Origin: Eubacteriales bacterium
GTDB lineage: Bacteria > Bacillota > Clostridia > Lachnospirales > Vallitaleaceae
Assembly (NCBI GenBank): GCA_030535295.1
Contig: JAUMXK010000013.1
Span: forward strand, 1-41,112
Direction of reading: 5' to 3'
Length of the DNA: 41,112 nucleotides
Below, one piece after another: positions 7,222 to 15,084 of this stretch (position 1 is the stretch's first letter; every line of letters starts with the position of its first letter). Under the pieces are notes generated by a model. It searched no databases, had not been told where the DNA came from, and saw only the letters and a list, made by a program, of their open reading frames with translations. Position numbers and translations under genes: made by a program.

Positions 7222-7968
7222 CTATTTTTCCTTTTCTTGTTTGATACTGACGGTTACTCCGTCCGCCAACCCGAAATAGCGGGTGGAAAGAGTCGGCTCC
7301 TGACTGATTGCCCACAGGTATTGACGCATCCGTCGATGAGTCGTTCTCTCCCTGCGAATCAGCAGATGCTTGGAATGCATGATTTCTCCGTTTTGCAAAA
7401 CATTATCGGTAATCAGCATTCCTCCATTTTTGAGGAGTCTTAAAATATGAGGTAAGAAGTTGATATATTGAGCCTTGGCCGAATCCAAGAAAATCACATC
7501 AAAGCTTCCCTCCAACTCCGGCAAAATTTCACCGGCATCGCCAATTAGTATTTTGATTTTCTCCGGCTGCATTTCAAACCTAGTTTCACTTTGGTTTTCG
7601 GTATGCTCTGCCTGATGTGTCCTGTCTTCTCTCTTTTGCTGCAAATATTCTTTTGCCTCTTCCATTCTTTGCTTGGCTTCCTGCCACATGACAGGATTTC
7701 TCTCTATGGTATAAAGCTCGCCGTCGGCCGATAAAAATTGGCTCATTAAAAGAGCCGAATAACCGATGGCGGTTCCGATTTCCAAAATCCTGGATGGCTT
7801 TTGCAGCTGCAGAAGCAACTGCAAAAATTGTACCATTTCCTTGCGGATAATCGGAACTTTCCTTTTACGAGCCAGTTTCTCCAAATCTGATAAAAAGTCT
7901 TTTTTCTCATAAAATAATGAAAAATAAACTTCTCTTTCATTAAGTCCTTCTAAATATTCAAATTGCAT
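7222..7968 (-). CDS. trmR: tRNA 5-hydroxyuridine methyltransferase (YrrM/TrmR)
   Basis: This SAM-dependent O-methyltransferase corresponds to B. subtilis YrrM/TrmR, which converts 5-hydroxyuridine at tRNA position 34 to 5-methoxyuridine. The SAM-binding motif I is ILEIGTAIGYSALLM (residues 61-75), the acidic motif ELYTIERN follows at about 84-91, and the metal/active-site region is FDVIFLDSAKAQYINFL near 156-172. At 248 residues it is longer than usual, owing to a hydrophilic insertion at about 108-136 (KREDRTHQAEHTENQ and on). This insertion lies between motif II and ILIGDAGEILP. It is immediately upstream of and coupled to trhP, and follows mltG as in Bacillus (yrrL-yrrM-yrrO). Confidence 0.88.
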   Translation of the reverse strand: MQFEYLEGLNEREVYFSLFYEKKDFLSDLEKLARKRKVPIIRKEMVQFLQLLLQLQKPSRILEIGTAIGYSALLMSQFLSADGELYTIERNPVMWQEAKQRMEEAKEYLQQKREDRTHQAEHTENQSETRFEMQPEKIKILIGDAGEILPELEGSFDVIFLDSAKAQYINFLPHILRLLKNGGMLITDNVLQNGEIMHSKHLLIRRERTTHRRMRQYLWAISQEPTLSTRYFGLADGVTVSIKQEKEK

Positions 7969-7986
7969 TTTACTTCTCTCGATTTC

Positions 7987-9060
7987 CTAACGCAAATGGT
8001 CTTTATACTTTACTTTTGCCGCATTATGCTCATCCAAAGTACGGCTAAAAGAGTGCTCTCCGCTTTCAATGTCCTTTAAGACAAAGTAAATATAGTCTGT
8101 TTCCTCCGGATAAAGTACCGCCTCAATCGCCGATTTCCCCGGATTTCCAATAGGACCGGTCGGCAACCCCGGATTGATATAGGTGTTGTATGGCGAATCA
8201 ATCTTGGTATCTTCAATCGTCAATTGTGGATAGGACTTATTCAAAACATACATAACCGTAGAACACATTTGCAGTGGCATATCAATCTTCAAACGATTGT
8301 TGATAACACTTGCCACTAATTTTCTTTCCTCCGGCACTCTCACTTCTTTTTCAATAATGGCCGCCATATTGATGACTTCATCAATGGTACGTCCCATTGC
8401 CTTGGTTCTAACTTGATATTCTTCATTGTAAATGGCCTGGAAACGCTTGAGCATCTTGTCAATCACTTCACTTGGCTTGGCATCGGCATAAATCTCATAC
8501 GTATCTGGAAACAGGTATCCTTGCAATCTGAGATTACGCTCCGGAATCGCCTTGACAAAGTCATAATTATATTTTGAAATATCATTGCTGGCCTGAACAA
8601 ATTCATCCTTGGTTTTGCATACACCGATTTCTACCATCTTTTCTGCAATCTGCAAAATGGAATAACCTTCCGGAATGGTGAAGGTAATGGTCTTTCTCTT
8701 TTCTCCGTCCTTCATCAGGATTTCCATAATCCGATATTCATCCATTGCCGTATCCAGCTTAAATTGTCCACTTTGAAACTTGGAATCATAGCTGTTTAAT
8801 TTTGCCAATACCCTAAAAAACAACTCATTTTTTATCAAATCATTTTTCTTCAAAATAGCGGCAATCTTCTCCGTACCCGCACCTTTAGGGATATCCACGA
8901 CAACTTCTTTGCCTTCCTTTGTTTGCTGCGGACGTTGGATTAAGGCATAGGCATTTTGGTAAGCCCATGTTGTTCCCTTGACAACCGCAAAGATTACCAA
9001 AGCAATAAAGGCAATCCGTACCACCACTTGTAAAATTTCTCCGATAACATTTTTTATCAT
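7987..9060 (-). CDS. mltG: Endolytic transglycosylase MltG
   Basis: MltG cuts nascent peptidoglycan strands inside the membrane-proximal cell wall and so sets glycan chain termination. A single N-terminal membrane helix lies at about residues 10-32 (IAFIALVIFAVVKGTTWAY). An extracytoplasmic LysM-like region follows (VVVDIPKGAGTEKIAAILKKNDLI), then the YceG catalytic domain with YPLFPDTY-type LQGYLFPDTYEIY and the catalytic glutamate in MAAIIEKEVRVPEE. Further conserved segments are SVINNRL, LQMCSTVMYVL and SPYNTYINPGLPTGPIGNPG. The start is placed at 9060 (GAGAGG, then TGTAT, then ATG). The longer frame begins 21 codons upstream directly after ylbF and lacks a family-like sequence. It is equivalent to yrrL in Bacillus. 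Confidence 0.94.
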   Translation of the reverse strand: MIKNVIGEILQVVVRIAFIALVIFAVVKGTTWAYQNAYALIQRPQQTKEGKEVVVDIPKGAGTEKIAAILKKNDLIKNELFFRVLAKLNSYDSKFQSGQFKLDTAMDEYRIMEILMKDGEKRKTITFTIPEGYSILQIAEKMVEIGVCKTKDEFVQASNDISKYNYDFVKAIPERNLRLQGYLFPDTYEIYADAKPSEVIDKMLKRFQAIYNEEYQVRTKAMGRTIDEVINMAAIIEKEVRVPEERKLVASVINNRLKIDMPLQMCSTVMYVLNKSYPQLTIEDTKIDSPYNTYINPGLPTGPIGNPGKSAIEAVLYPEETDYIYFVLKDIESGEHSFSRTLDEHNAAKVKYKDHLR

Positions 9061-9123
9061 ATACACCTCTCGCTTACTATTGAAAGTGGTGCCGATAGAA
9101 AAGCCTATCCGGCACCAATTCAT

Positions 9124-9477
9124 TTAGTCAAGAAATTTAGTATCATAGTCCAACTCGTCGGCAATCTGCTTAAAAAGCTTTTGCATCGAACGACAAAGCT
9201 GATAATCCGCATCTAAAAAAGCATTGACAATGGGATCTTGCAATTCCACTACATAGTCACTTTTCAAACGCAGCAGTCTTTCATAGGCTTCAAATTGTCC
9301 ATAATTTTGATTAATTTGAATTTCAAATGCCTTTTTTCGAAAAGTGTTTACTTTATCCCAAAGCGCAACTTTATTCGAAAGGAGCGATTTATAATTCAAA
9401 TAATTAATATATTCTTCCGTTGATTTCAAGGCGGAAATCATTTCCCTTGCCTTAATTTCTACACTATCTCTTTGCAC
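9124..9477 (-). CDS. YlbF family regulator
   Basis: This roughly 117-residue helical protein belongs to the YlbF/YmcA (Com_YlbF) family. Bacillus members form a complex that binds RNase Y and tunes mRNA processing, competence and biofilm. Visible pattern: AREMISALKSTEEYINYLNYKSLL, WDKVNTFRKKAFEIQINQ, and the C-terminal DADYQLCRSMQKLFKQIADELD. The start is assigned to a GTG at 9477 because GGAGG lies five bases upstream. The in-frame ATG at 9492 has no ribosome binding site and precedes that GGAGG. It lies immediately downstream of rnjA, so a link to RNA decay fits, but this is inference. Confidence 0.8.
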   Translation of the reverse strand: MQRDSVEIKAREMISALKSTEEYINYLNYKSLLSNKVALWDKVNTFRKKAFEIQINQNYGQFEAYERLLRLKSDYVVELQDPIVNAFLDADYQLCRSMQKLFKQIADELDYDTKFLD

Positions 9478-9502
9478 TTCTTCCTCCTGCATAGTATTTT
9501 AA

Positions 9503-11176
9503 CTAACATTCTACCTGCATTAAAATTGGTAATACCATCGGACTTCTCTTGAGTTGGAACCAGAGGTATTCTCTGATATCATCCCGAATCAAAGTCTTGA
9601 TTTTCGTCCAATCATTAATATTTTTTGCATTGGCTTTGTCCAGTGAGCGATGTACCGTTTCCCGAATATCCTCCATCAAACTGGTATTTTCTTTGACAAA
9701 GGTAAATCCTCTGGAAATAATTTCCGGATTTGATAAAATCTCATTGGTATACTTGTTGACAGCAATGGAAACTACAATCAATCCATCCTGTGACAGTTTC
9801 TGACGATCACGCAAGACAACTTCACCGACATCGCCGACTCCCAGACCATCTACCAAAACCGTTTCTACCGATACTTTATCTACTACTTCGCCTCCATCTT
9901 GGCCAAGAGCAAATACATTTCCGTTTTCTAAAATATACACATCTTTCTTTTGCATTCCCAGTTCCACCGCTAAATCCTGATGCGCTTTTAAGTGTTGATA
10001 TTCACCATGCACCGGAATAAAGTATTTCGGATGAACCAGAGTATGCAGCAATTTCAATTCTTCACGGCAAGCATGGCCGGATACATGGGTATCTTCGTAG
10101 ACAACATCGGCTCCTTTTTTGCACAAGCTGTTGATGACTCTGGCTACATATTTTTCATTACCCGGAATCGGTTTGGAGCTTAAAATAACTACATCTCCTT
10201 CTTTAATGCTAATCTTGCGATGAGTGTTGTTGGCAATTCTGGATAATGCCGAAAGCGGCTCACCTTGACTGCCCGTAGTGATAATAACAATTTGACTGTC
10301 TTTATAATTGTCAATCTCATCACTGCTAATCAGCATATTTTTCGGCATCTTGATATAGCCGAGCTCCTGTGCGGTTGTGACCACATTGACCATCGATCTG
10401 CCTTCTACCGCTACCTTACGGCGATGCGCCTTGGCCGAATTGATGATTTGCTGAACACGGTCAACATTGGATGCAAAGGTCGCTACAATCAGTCTACGCC
10501 CCTTGTTCTCATTGAAAATAGTATCAAAGGATTTACCGACTGTGCTTTCCGACATGGTATAGCCTTCACGCAGTACATTTGTGGAATCCGCCATCAATGC
10601 CAGAACTCCTTCTCTGCCAAGCTCTGCCAAGCGATGCATATCAATGGCTTTGCCGTATATCGGTGTATAATCCACCTTGAAGTCACCACTGTGCACAATC
10701 ACGCCGACCGGAGTATGAATGGCAATCGCTGCCGCATCCGGAATTGAGTGATTGGTGCGGATAAATTCGGTACGGAATTTTCCCAAACGTACACTTTGTC
10801 CCATTCCTACGCTTTTCAGTTTACATTGTTCCAAAATCTTGTGTTCTTTTAATTTGTTCCCAACCAAGCCCAATGTCAGGCGGCTACCATAAATCGGAAC
10901 ATTCAGTTCCTTCAATAAATACGGAATGGCACCGATATGGTCTTCATGACCATGGGTTACAATCAGTCCTCGGACTCTATCCGCATTTTGCTTTAAATAC
11001 GAGAAATCCGGTATGACAATATCAATGCCCAACATTTCTTCATCCGGAAATGCCAAACCGCAATCAATTATAATAATATCATTTTTATACTCGAACAAAG
11101 TAATATTCATCCCGATTTGGTCTAAACCACCCAAAGGAATGATTTTTACTCTTTCTTCTATTTGTTTCTTTTTCAA
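9503..11176 (-). CDS. rnjA: Ribonuclease J
   Basis: RNase J is a metallo-beta-lactamase/beta-CASP nuclease with endonuclease and 5'-to-3' exonuclease activity in mRNA turnover and rRNA maturation. The 557-residue protein has the metal-binding motif THGHEDHIGAIPYL near residue 73-86. SGDFKVD and MADSTNVLREGYTMSE follow, then beta-CASP motifs around ATFASNVDRVQQI and GSQGEPLSALSRIAN, and HVSGHACREELK with VHGEYQHLKAH nearer the C terminus. The start is read as TTG at 11176: GGAGG ends five bases before it. The GTG four codons upstream begins within that same Shine-Dalgarno segment and cannot use it. It has its own promoter at 11317-11345 and a leader of about 130 bases with a hairpin. Confidence 0.95.
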   Translation of the reverse strand: MKKKQIEERVKIIPLGGLDQIGMNITLFEYKNDIIIIDCGLAFPDEEMLGIDIVIPDFSYLKQNADRVRGLIVTHGHEDHIGAIPYLLKELNVPIYGSRLTLGLVGNKLKEHKILEQCKLKSVGMGQSVRLGKFRTEFIRTNHSIPDAAAIAIHTPVGVIVHSGDFKVDYTPIYGKAIDMHRLAELGREGVLALMADSTNVLREGYTMSESTVGKSFDTIFNENKGRRLIVATFASNVDRVQQIINSAKAHRRKVAVEGRSMVNVVTTAQELGYIKMPKNMLISSDEIDNYKDSQIVIITTGSQGEPLSALSRIANNTHRKISIKEGDVVILSSKPIPGNEKYVARVINSLCKKGADVVYEDTHVSGHACREELKLLHTLVHPKYFIPVHGEYQHLKAHQDLAVELGMQKKDVYILENGNVFALGQDGGEVVDKVSVETVLVDGLGVGDVGEVVLRDRQKLSQDGLIVVSIAVNKYTNEILSNPEIISRGFTFVKENTSLMEDIRETVHRSLDKANAKNINDWTKIKTLIRDDIREYLWFQLKRSPMVLPILMQVEC

Positions 11177-11193
11177 AAATACCTCCACTGTGA

Positions 11194-11208
11194 GAGCTTC
11201 CTAAGCTC
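11194..11208 (-). other. Hairpin in the rnjA leader next to its ribosome binding site
   Basis: On the minus strand GAGCTT, loop AGG, AAGCTC form a perfect 6-bp stem that ends about eight bases before the rnjA GGAGG. No T-tract follows, so it is not a terminator. It may influence rnjA translation or mRNA 5' processing. Confidence 0.4.
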
Positions 11209-11316
11209 TGCTTTCTTATTTTTTGTTTATTTTTTCTATTTATTTTTTGGTTTTGGTGTCCTTTATCCGGCACCCTTTCGACCAGAGATTCGTCGTCAGC
11301 AAAACTTGCTTTCGGC

Positions 11317-11345
11317 ATTTTAGTCTAAACATAGTTTAAAGGCAA
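11317..11345 (-). promoter_or_regulatory. Promoter of rnjA
   Basis: On the minus strand TTGCCT, 17 bases, TAAAAT form a good SigA-type promoter. Transcription would start near 11310, leaving a leader of about 134 bases before rnjA. The -35 element overlaps the hairpin arm at 11338-11364. Confidence 0.65.
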
Positions 11346-11364
11346 GTAACACTACCTCGCCTTT
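11338..11364 (-). terminator. Possible weak terminator after the fur-family gene
   Basis: On the minus strand AAAGGCGAG and CTTGCCTTT pair over 9 bp with one G-U pair around a 9-base loop, starting 10 bases beyond the fur-family stop codon. Only TTT and a short A/T stretch follow, so termination would be weak. It overlaps the rnjA -35 element. Confidence 0.4.
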
Positions 11365-11374
11365 ATCCATTCGC

Positions 11375-11824
11375 CTAAACTTCTGATACTTGTGTAACAC
11401 ATTTGGAGCACAGTCCATAAATTTTGATTTGTGCATCAATGCCTTCAAAGCCTTTTTCTTCTTTTAACAAGTCTTTGTAGCGGTCAATGAAATCCAATTC
11501 AATTTCGTCCACTTCTCCGCACTGTTTGCAAATTAAGTGGTAATGATGTAACGGGATGTCTTCATAAAAAATCTCATAACGAATATCTTTATCGTCAAAA
11601 GAGATTTTTTCTATAATTCCCAAACGATTTAAAATCTGAATATTGCGGTAGACAGTTGCCAAACCGATTTCCGGATTGGTCTCACGCACATATTGATATA
11701 CCTCGTCAACAGTCAGATGAGCTTTGCGGTGTTCGTATAAAGTCTCCAAAACAACTTTTCTTTGATTGGTAATTTTATAACCACCCTCTTTTAAAATATC
11801 ATAATATTTATTTAAATCACTCAT
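11375..11824 (-). CDS. Fur-family metal- or peroxide-responsive repressor
   Basis: This 149-residue DNA-binding regulator belongs to the Fur/PerR/Zur family. The winged helix spans about residues 5-85 (GGYKITNQRKVVLETLYEHRKAHLTVDEVYQYVRE, then GLATVYRNIQILNRLGIIEKI). The dimerisation and metal region has HHYHLICKQCGEVDEIE and a C-terminal CSKC, giving the paired CxxC motifs of the structural zinc site. Whether it senses iron, zinc, manganese or peroxide cannot be decided from sequence alone. The start at 11824 follows AAGGAG; a frame seven codons longer lacks a site. It sits between the small DUF1292 gene and rnjA, an insertion relative to the Bacillus order. No clear Fur or PerR box was recognised in the window. 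Confidence 0.88.
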   Translation of the reverse strand: MSDLNKYYDILKEGGYKITNQRKVVLETLYEHRKAHLTVDEVYQYVRETNPEIGLATVYRNIQILNRLGIIEKISFDDKDIRYEIFYEDIPLHHYHLICKQCGEVDEIELDFIDRYKDLLKEEKGFEGIDAQIKIYGLCSKCVTQVSEV

Positions 11825-11871
11825 ACTTCTCCTTAAGGGCTTCAATCAGAAAGTCCCTCCTCTTTGGTCTA

Positions 11872-12147
11872 CTATTCGTAATCTTCATCGGGAATATTGT
11901 CTTCTAAAATATCAAGCAAGGCATTGACGAACTCTTCGCCTTCTTCTTCGGGATCTACAATACTGTAGTAAGCATCATCTCCCTCGATATTGTCTTCTCT
12001 CATGATAAAGACATTGAGCTCTTCGCTGTCGGTTTCTTCCAATTCATCCGTCACGAGAATATATCTGGTACCCTCATATTCTGCCATACTAAGCACTTCC
12101 AGCTCTACATCATTTCCATTTTCATCTGTAAATACAATACGATCCAC
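11872..12147 (-). CDS. DUF1292 domain protein (YrzB-like)
   Basis: This 91-residue acidic protein consists of one DUF1292 domain (VFTDENGNDVELEVLSMAEYEGTRYILV, ... YYSIVDPEEEGEEFVNALLDIL). It matches B. subtilis YrzB in size and position after the ruvX/yrrK gene. The function of the family is unknown. The start is GTG, with AGGAGG five bases upstream. The stop codon of ruvX lies ten bases before, so they are co-transcribed. The same domain recurs at the C terminus of the cysteine-rich protein at 16288-16836. Confidence 0.9.
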   Translation of the reverse strand: MDRIVFTDENGNDVELEVLSMAEYEGTRYILVTDELEETDSEELNVFIMREDNIEGDDAYYSIVDPEEEGEEFVNALLDILEDNIPDEDYE

Positions 12148-12156
12148 TTTTTCCTC

Positions 12157-12579
12157 CTACTTGGCACCGGCATCTAAATATCCTTGCAGGAAATATGCAG
12201 CTGCCATCTTGTCAATTACTTTTTTTCTCTTCGCTCTGCTCAAATCAGCCTCCAAAAGCACTCTTTCCGCTCCTACCGTACTGAGTCTTTCATCCCAGGT
12301 GATGATTGGCAAAGTAATTTCTTTTTCCAATTTTTCCACAAACTCCAAAGTCTTTTCCACTCGCTCACCCAAGGTATTATTCATATTTTTGGGTAAGCCT
12401 ACCACGATTTTTTCAACCGAATATTCCTGAATCAACTGCTTGATTCTCACAAAGGAATTTGCCAGGTCGTCTTCTTCTTTCCGTCGAATAATTTCCACGC
12501 CCTGCGCTGTCCAGCCAAAAGGATCGCTTACTGCGATTCCAATGGTTTTGCTTCCATAATCGCAAGCCATAACTCTCAT
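12157..12579 (-). CDS. ruvX: Putative pre-16S rRNA nuclease / Holliday junction resolvase-like protein
   Basis: This 140-residue YqgF/RuvX protein has an RNase H-like fold and is implicated in 5' maturation of 16S rRNA. Characteristic segments are RVMACDYGSKTIGIAVSDPFGWTAQ at the N terminus (catalytic Asp in DYGSKTIG), VGLPKNMNNTLGERV in the middle, and WDERLSTVGAERVLLEADLSRAKRKKVIDKMAAAYFLQGYLD near the C terminus, which carries the other acidic residues. The start at 12579 follows AAAGGA seven bases upstream. A longer frame would run 17 codons into the end of ireB without family similarity. It lies in the conserved order ireB-ruvX-DUF1292. Confidence 0.94.
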   Translation of the reverse strand: MRVMACDYGSKTIGIAVSDPFGWTAQGVEIIRRKEEDDLANSFVRIKQLIQEYSVEKIVVGLPKNMNNTLGERVEKTLEFVEKLEKEITLPIITWDERLSTVGAERVLLEADLSRAKRKKVIDKMAAAYFLQGYLDAGAK

Positions 12580-12601
12580 TGTTTTTTCCTTTCGCCTTCC
12601 A

Positions 12602-12856
12602 TTATTTTGCTTTGAAATAATGATTGACAATCTCTTCCATCAATTCATCTCTTTCAATTCTGCTAATCAGTTTTCTTGCATTATTATGTCCGGTAATATA
12701 AGTCGGATCCCCGGAAATAAGATACCCAACTAATTGGTAGGTAGGATTATATCCTTTTTCCTTTAAAGCCTCATAAACTTGCTCCAGCACTAAGCGTGCC
12801 TCATTCATTTCCTTTACAGGTTTCTTAAAAAATTGAGTATGTCCCTTATTATCCAT
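12602..12856 (-). CDS. ireB: IreB family regulatory phosphoprotein (UPF0297)
   Basis: This 84-residue helical protein of the UPF0297/YrzL family is named after E. faecalis IreB, a substrate of the PASTA kinase IreK that affects cephalosporin resistance. The sequence matches closely along its length: the TQFFKKP N terminus with Thr7 at the place phosphorylated in Ire[44 protein letters not shown] in the body, and [11 protein letters not shown] at the end. AAGGAAG seven bases before ATG supports the start. It is the first gene of the ireB-ruvX-DUF1292-fur unit. alaS, usually upstream, is not here; an FGGY kinase occupies that place. Confidence 0.94.
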   Translation of the reverse strand: MDNKGHTQFFKKPVKEMNEARLVLEQVYEALKEKGYNPTYQLVGYLISGDPTYITGHNNARKLISRIERDELMEEIVNHYFKAK

Positions 12857-13093
12857 GGTTTCACTTCCTTACTTTTGCTTCTCTGAAAAGCAAATTCAAT
12901 TTCTGTTTCTATAGGTGTTTCTCTACATCATATTTCCATGAAATACAATGAAAGCCTGAACTTACAATTCAACAATATGATACCATAAATTGTGATATTT
13001 TGCTATAGTTTTTTAAGTTAAATTCTCAACTTTTCCATAATTTCTGCGATTTTCAAGGATATTTTACAACTTGTCCTTTCCGGCGACTGTCTG
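12857..13093 (-). promoter_or_regulatory. ireB upstream region with candidate promoter and leader hairpins
   Basis: This gene-free stretch holds a candidate promoter TTGAGA, 16 bases, TATAGC at 13002-13029 on the minus strand, and an alternative -10 TATCAT at 12977-12982. Two hairpins lie downstream in the would-be leader. One at 12926-12950 has an 11-bp stem with two G-U pairs and an ATG loop. The other at 12874-12894 has a 7-bp stem TTTGCTT/AAGCAAA just ahead of the ireB ribosome binding site. Neither has a T-tract. No known riboswitch or T-box motif was recognised. Confidence 0.4.
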
Positions 13094-14653
13094 TTACAAG
13101 TCTTTCATTCCTTTTTGAATCTCATTTTGCTTATAATAAAGAGGCACCAGACGATCATAAATCTCCATAAAAATTTCCCGATAAATTTGGCAATAAATCT
13201 TATGTTGTTTCATATCCGGCACAAAAACATCTTTTGCCCGTACCATATACTCCGTAGCCTTTTCAAAGCTTGGAAACACTCCCATACCGATAAAGCAGGC
13301 CATAGCACAACCGATTCCGCTGACCTCATTGGTTTGAGTCCGAATAGCCGTAATCCCGAACATATCGGCTGTAATTTGACAAATCTCATCGCTTTTCGAG
13401 CCGCCGCCGCCCAAATAAATCTCTTTAATCTTCGTTCCCGATTTCTTCTCCAATTGCTTCAAGCCACGCATCAAAGCAAAATTAATGCCCTCAATAATGG
13501 CCCGATAAATATGGACTCTGGTATGGACATCCGAAAAACCGATCACTGCTCCTCTTGCCACGGGCATGGTCAAATTGGGGGTAAAATATGGCTGAAAAAC
13601 CAATCCCTGACATCCTGCCGGTATTTCCTTCAACCTTCGATTTAATAAATCTTCCGGTGCAATACCCAAACTTTTCGCCTGCTCCACTTCTTTGCCTGCA
13701 AATTCTTTTTTAAACCACGAAATCAACCAATATCCCCGATAAATCTGAATTTCGGGATTGTACTTGTCCGGTATCATAGAAACATAGGCCGGCATAAACC
13801 TCTCCGGCTCGATATAATCACGGCAGGTAATGCTGACCGTACAGGTAGTGCCGAAACTAACCGCCGCTTTCTCCGGTGTGACACAACCCATGCCGATCGT
13901 TTCACAGCCTTTGTCAGAGCCGGCTGCATAAAGAGGCATGCCTTCCGGAATTCCGGTCTTTTCCTCTGCCTCCTGCGTAATATATCCCAATACTTCACCG
14001 GCTTCTTTAAAAGCGCATAGCTTATCCGGCTCGATATCAAAAACAAAACGTTTGAAAGAAAAGCGATTCATCCATTCTCTTTTTTTATGATTGAAAGGAA
14101 CATGCCCAACCAAAGCCGAAATAGAATCCACCAACTGCCCTGACAGGCGATAAATCAAATAGCCGCTGACAAAAACAAAGTGCTTGGTATCTCGCCATGT
14201 TTGCGGCTCATTTTCCCTTAACCAATTGCATACGGAAATACGCCATTGGGAATTGGCTGTTTTTTCCATACCCACCGCCTTGACCGCCAAATCCATAGAC
14301 AAACTAAGTTTCGGTTTTCCACTTGCCTTTCTCTTATCCAGCCATAAAAAAGCAGGACGAAGGGGTTTTTTATCCTTATCCAGACAAACATAGGTTGCCC
14401 GAATGGTCGTGATACCGACTCCTTCCATTCTCTCCCATATCTCCGGTTTATCTTTTTTTAATTCCAAACATGCCTTACTGATATGTTCCCAGTAAAAATC
14501 CGCATCCTGTTCTGCCCAATCGGCTTGCAGTGAAAAATACGCCGGGTTATGGTTGCTCTTTGCGCTGGCCAATACATCTCCATAATTATTTATTAAAAGC
14601 GCACGAGTACTTTGGGTTCCGACATCAATTGACAAGACTACCCTTTCTCGCAT
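13094..14653 (-). CDS. FGGY-family carbohydrate kinase
   Basis: This 519-residue sugar kinase has the two-lobed actin-like fold of xylulokinase, glycerol kinase and related enzymes. The N-terminal phosphate-binding loop is VVLSIDVGTQSTRALLIN (residues 5-22). The substrate region includes DWAEQDADFYWEHI and FLWLDKRKASGK. The central hinge motif is PLYAAGSDKGCETIGMG, and the C-terminal nucleotide-binding FGGY signature appears as IKEIYLGGGGSKSDEICQITADMFG. The exact substrate cannot be read from sequence, since no transporter or sugar regulator is adjacent. The start is 14653 (GGAGG, five bases, ATG); the ATG four codons upstream contains the Shine-Dalgarno sequence itself. A folded leader precedes it. 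Confidence 0.88.
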   Translation of the reverse strand: MRERVVLSIDVGTQSTRALLINNYGDVLASAKSNHNPAYFSLQADWAEQDADFYWEHISKACLELKKDKPEIWERMEGVGITTIRATYVCLDKDKKPLRPAFLWLDKRKASGKPKLSLSMDLAVKAVGMEKTANSQWRISVCNWLRENEPQTWRDTKHFVFVSGYLIYRLSGQLVDSISALVGHVPFNHKKREWMNRFSFKRFVFDIEPDKLCAFKEAGEVLGYITQEAEEKTGIPEGMPLYAAGSDKGCETIGMGCVTPEKAAVSFGTTCTVSITCRDYIEPERFMPAYVSMIPDKYNPEIQIYRGYWLISWFKKEFAGKEVEQAKSLGIAPEDLLNRRLKEIPAGCQGLVFQPYFTPNLTMPVARGAVIGFSDVHTRVHIYRAIIEGINFALMRGLKQLEKKSGTKIKEIYLGGGGSKSDEICQITADMFGITAIRTQTNEVSGIGCAMACFIGMGVFPSFEKATEYMVRAKDVFVPDMKQHKIYCQIYREIFMEIYDRLVPLYYKQNEIQKGMKDL

Positions 14654-14692
14654 AGGTTCCTCCATCTACTATAACCAATATCCAAACACATA

Positions 14693-14709
14693 CTTTACCT
14701 TCGGTAAAG
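14693..14709 (-). other. Hairpin in the FGGY kinase leader
   Basis: CTTTACC, loop of three, GGTAAAG form a perfect 7-bp stem about 30 bases upstream of the kinase ribosome binding site and just downstream of the larger folded element at 14720-14781. No T-tract follows on the minus strand. Confidence 0.45.
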
Positions 14710-14719
14710 CTTTCTAACT

Positions 14720-14781
14720 CAACTTACCCACAGTCTTTTTTGCCCTATCCCTCTCTGTAGTACGGGCACGTGGGAAAGTTG
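14720..14781 (-). promoter_or_regulatory. Folded 5' leader element of the FGGY kinase gene
   Basis: On the minus strand CAACTTTCCCAC (14781-14770) pairs with GTGGGTAAGTTG (14731-14720) over 12 positions with a single mismatch. An inner stem GCCC/GGGC (14767-14764 with 14745-14742) sits inside. The element begins about 17 bases after the predicted transcription start. It does not match a riboswitch class I recognise. It may be a cis-regulatory RNA for the kinase. Confidence 0.45.
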
Positions 14782-14804
14782 GGCTTCTAATTTATCGTTT
14801 TTTT

Positions 14805-14810
14805 ATTATA
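14805..14810 (-). promoter_or_regulatory. Candidate -10 element for the FGGY kinase
   Basis: A consensus TATAAT is read on the minus strand. No good -35 hexamer is seen 16-18 bases upstream, so activator dependence or a different promoter is possible. It would give a leader of about 145 bases containing the folded element. Confidence 0.45.
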
Positions 14811-14987
14811 GACTATTTTATTGATTTTGGCTAGCCCCTTGAAAATCCGTACCTGCTCTGAAACTTCTAACGGCAGCCCTTTCTCCCTATTCTTGAGCAA
14901 AAGCAGGTGTTTTAAGGTTTTCTTAAGTCTTATGCTGTGTCATAATGGTCCTCTAACGAAAATAACGAAAATAATTCTCAAAAATAA

Positions 14988-15015
14988 TTGCTTTTTCAAT
15001 TGAAATAGTTATAAT
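14988..15015 (+). promoter_or_regulatory. Promoter of the plus-strand GNAT and cysteine-rich protein genes
   Basis: TTGCTT (14988-14993), a 16-base spacer and consensus TATAAT (15010-15015) form a good SigA-type promoter. The -35 lies in a small inverted repeat AATTG...CAATT, and a tandem ACGAAAATA pair lies just upstream (from about 14957). Transcription would start near 15022, giving a leader of about 97 bases. Confidence 0.65.
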
Positions 15016-15084
15016 GGTAATTAGTTACTTCGCTTTCTATTCTTTCTTTGCAATTTTTCGAGGAAAAGAATGGAGGCGTAGTAT

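Noticed and set aside
10265..10747. 160-codon plus-strand frame inside rnjA
   Set aside because: It is antisense to the RNase J catalytic and beta-CASP motifs and has no support of its own.
11085..11318. 77-codon frame ahead of and overlapping rnjA
   Set aside because: Its ATG overlaps the rnjA -10 element, so it would not be on the mRNA. It has no RBS and overlaps rnjA out of frame.
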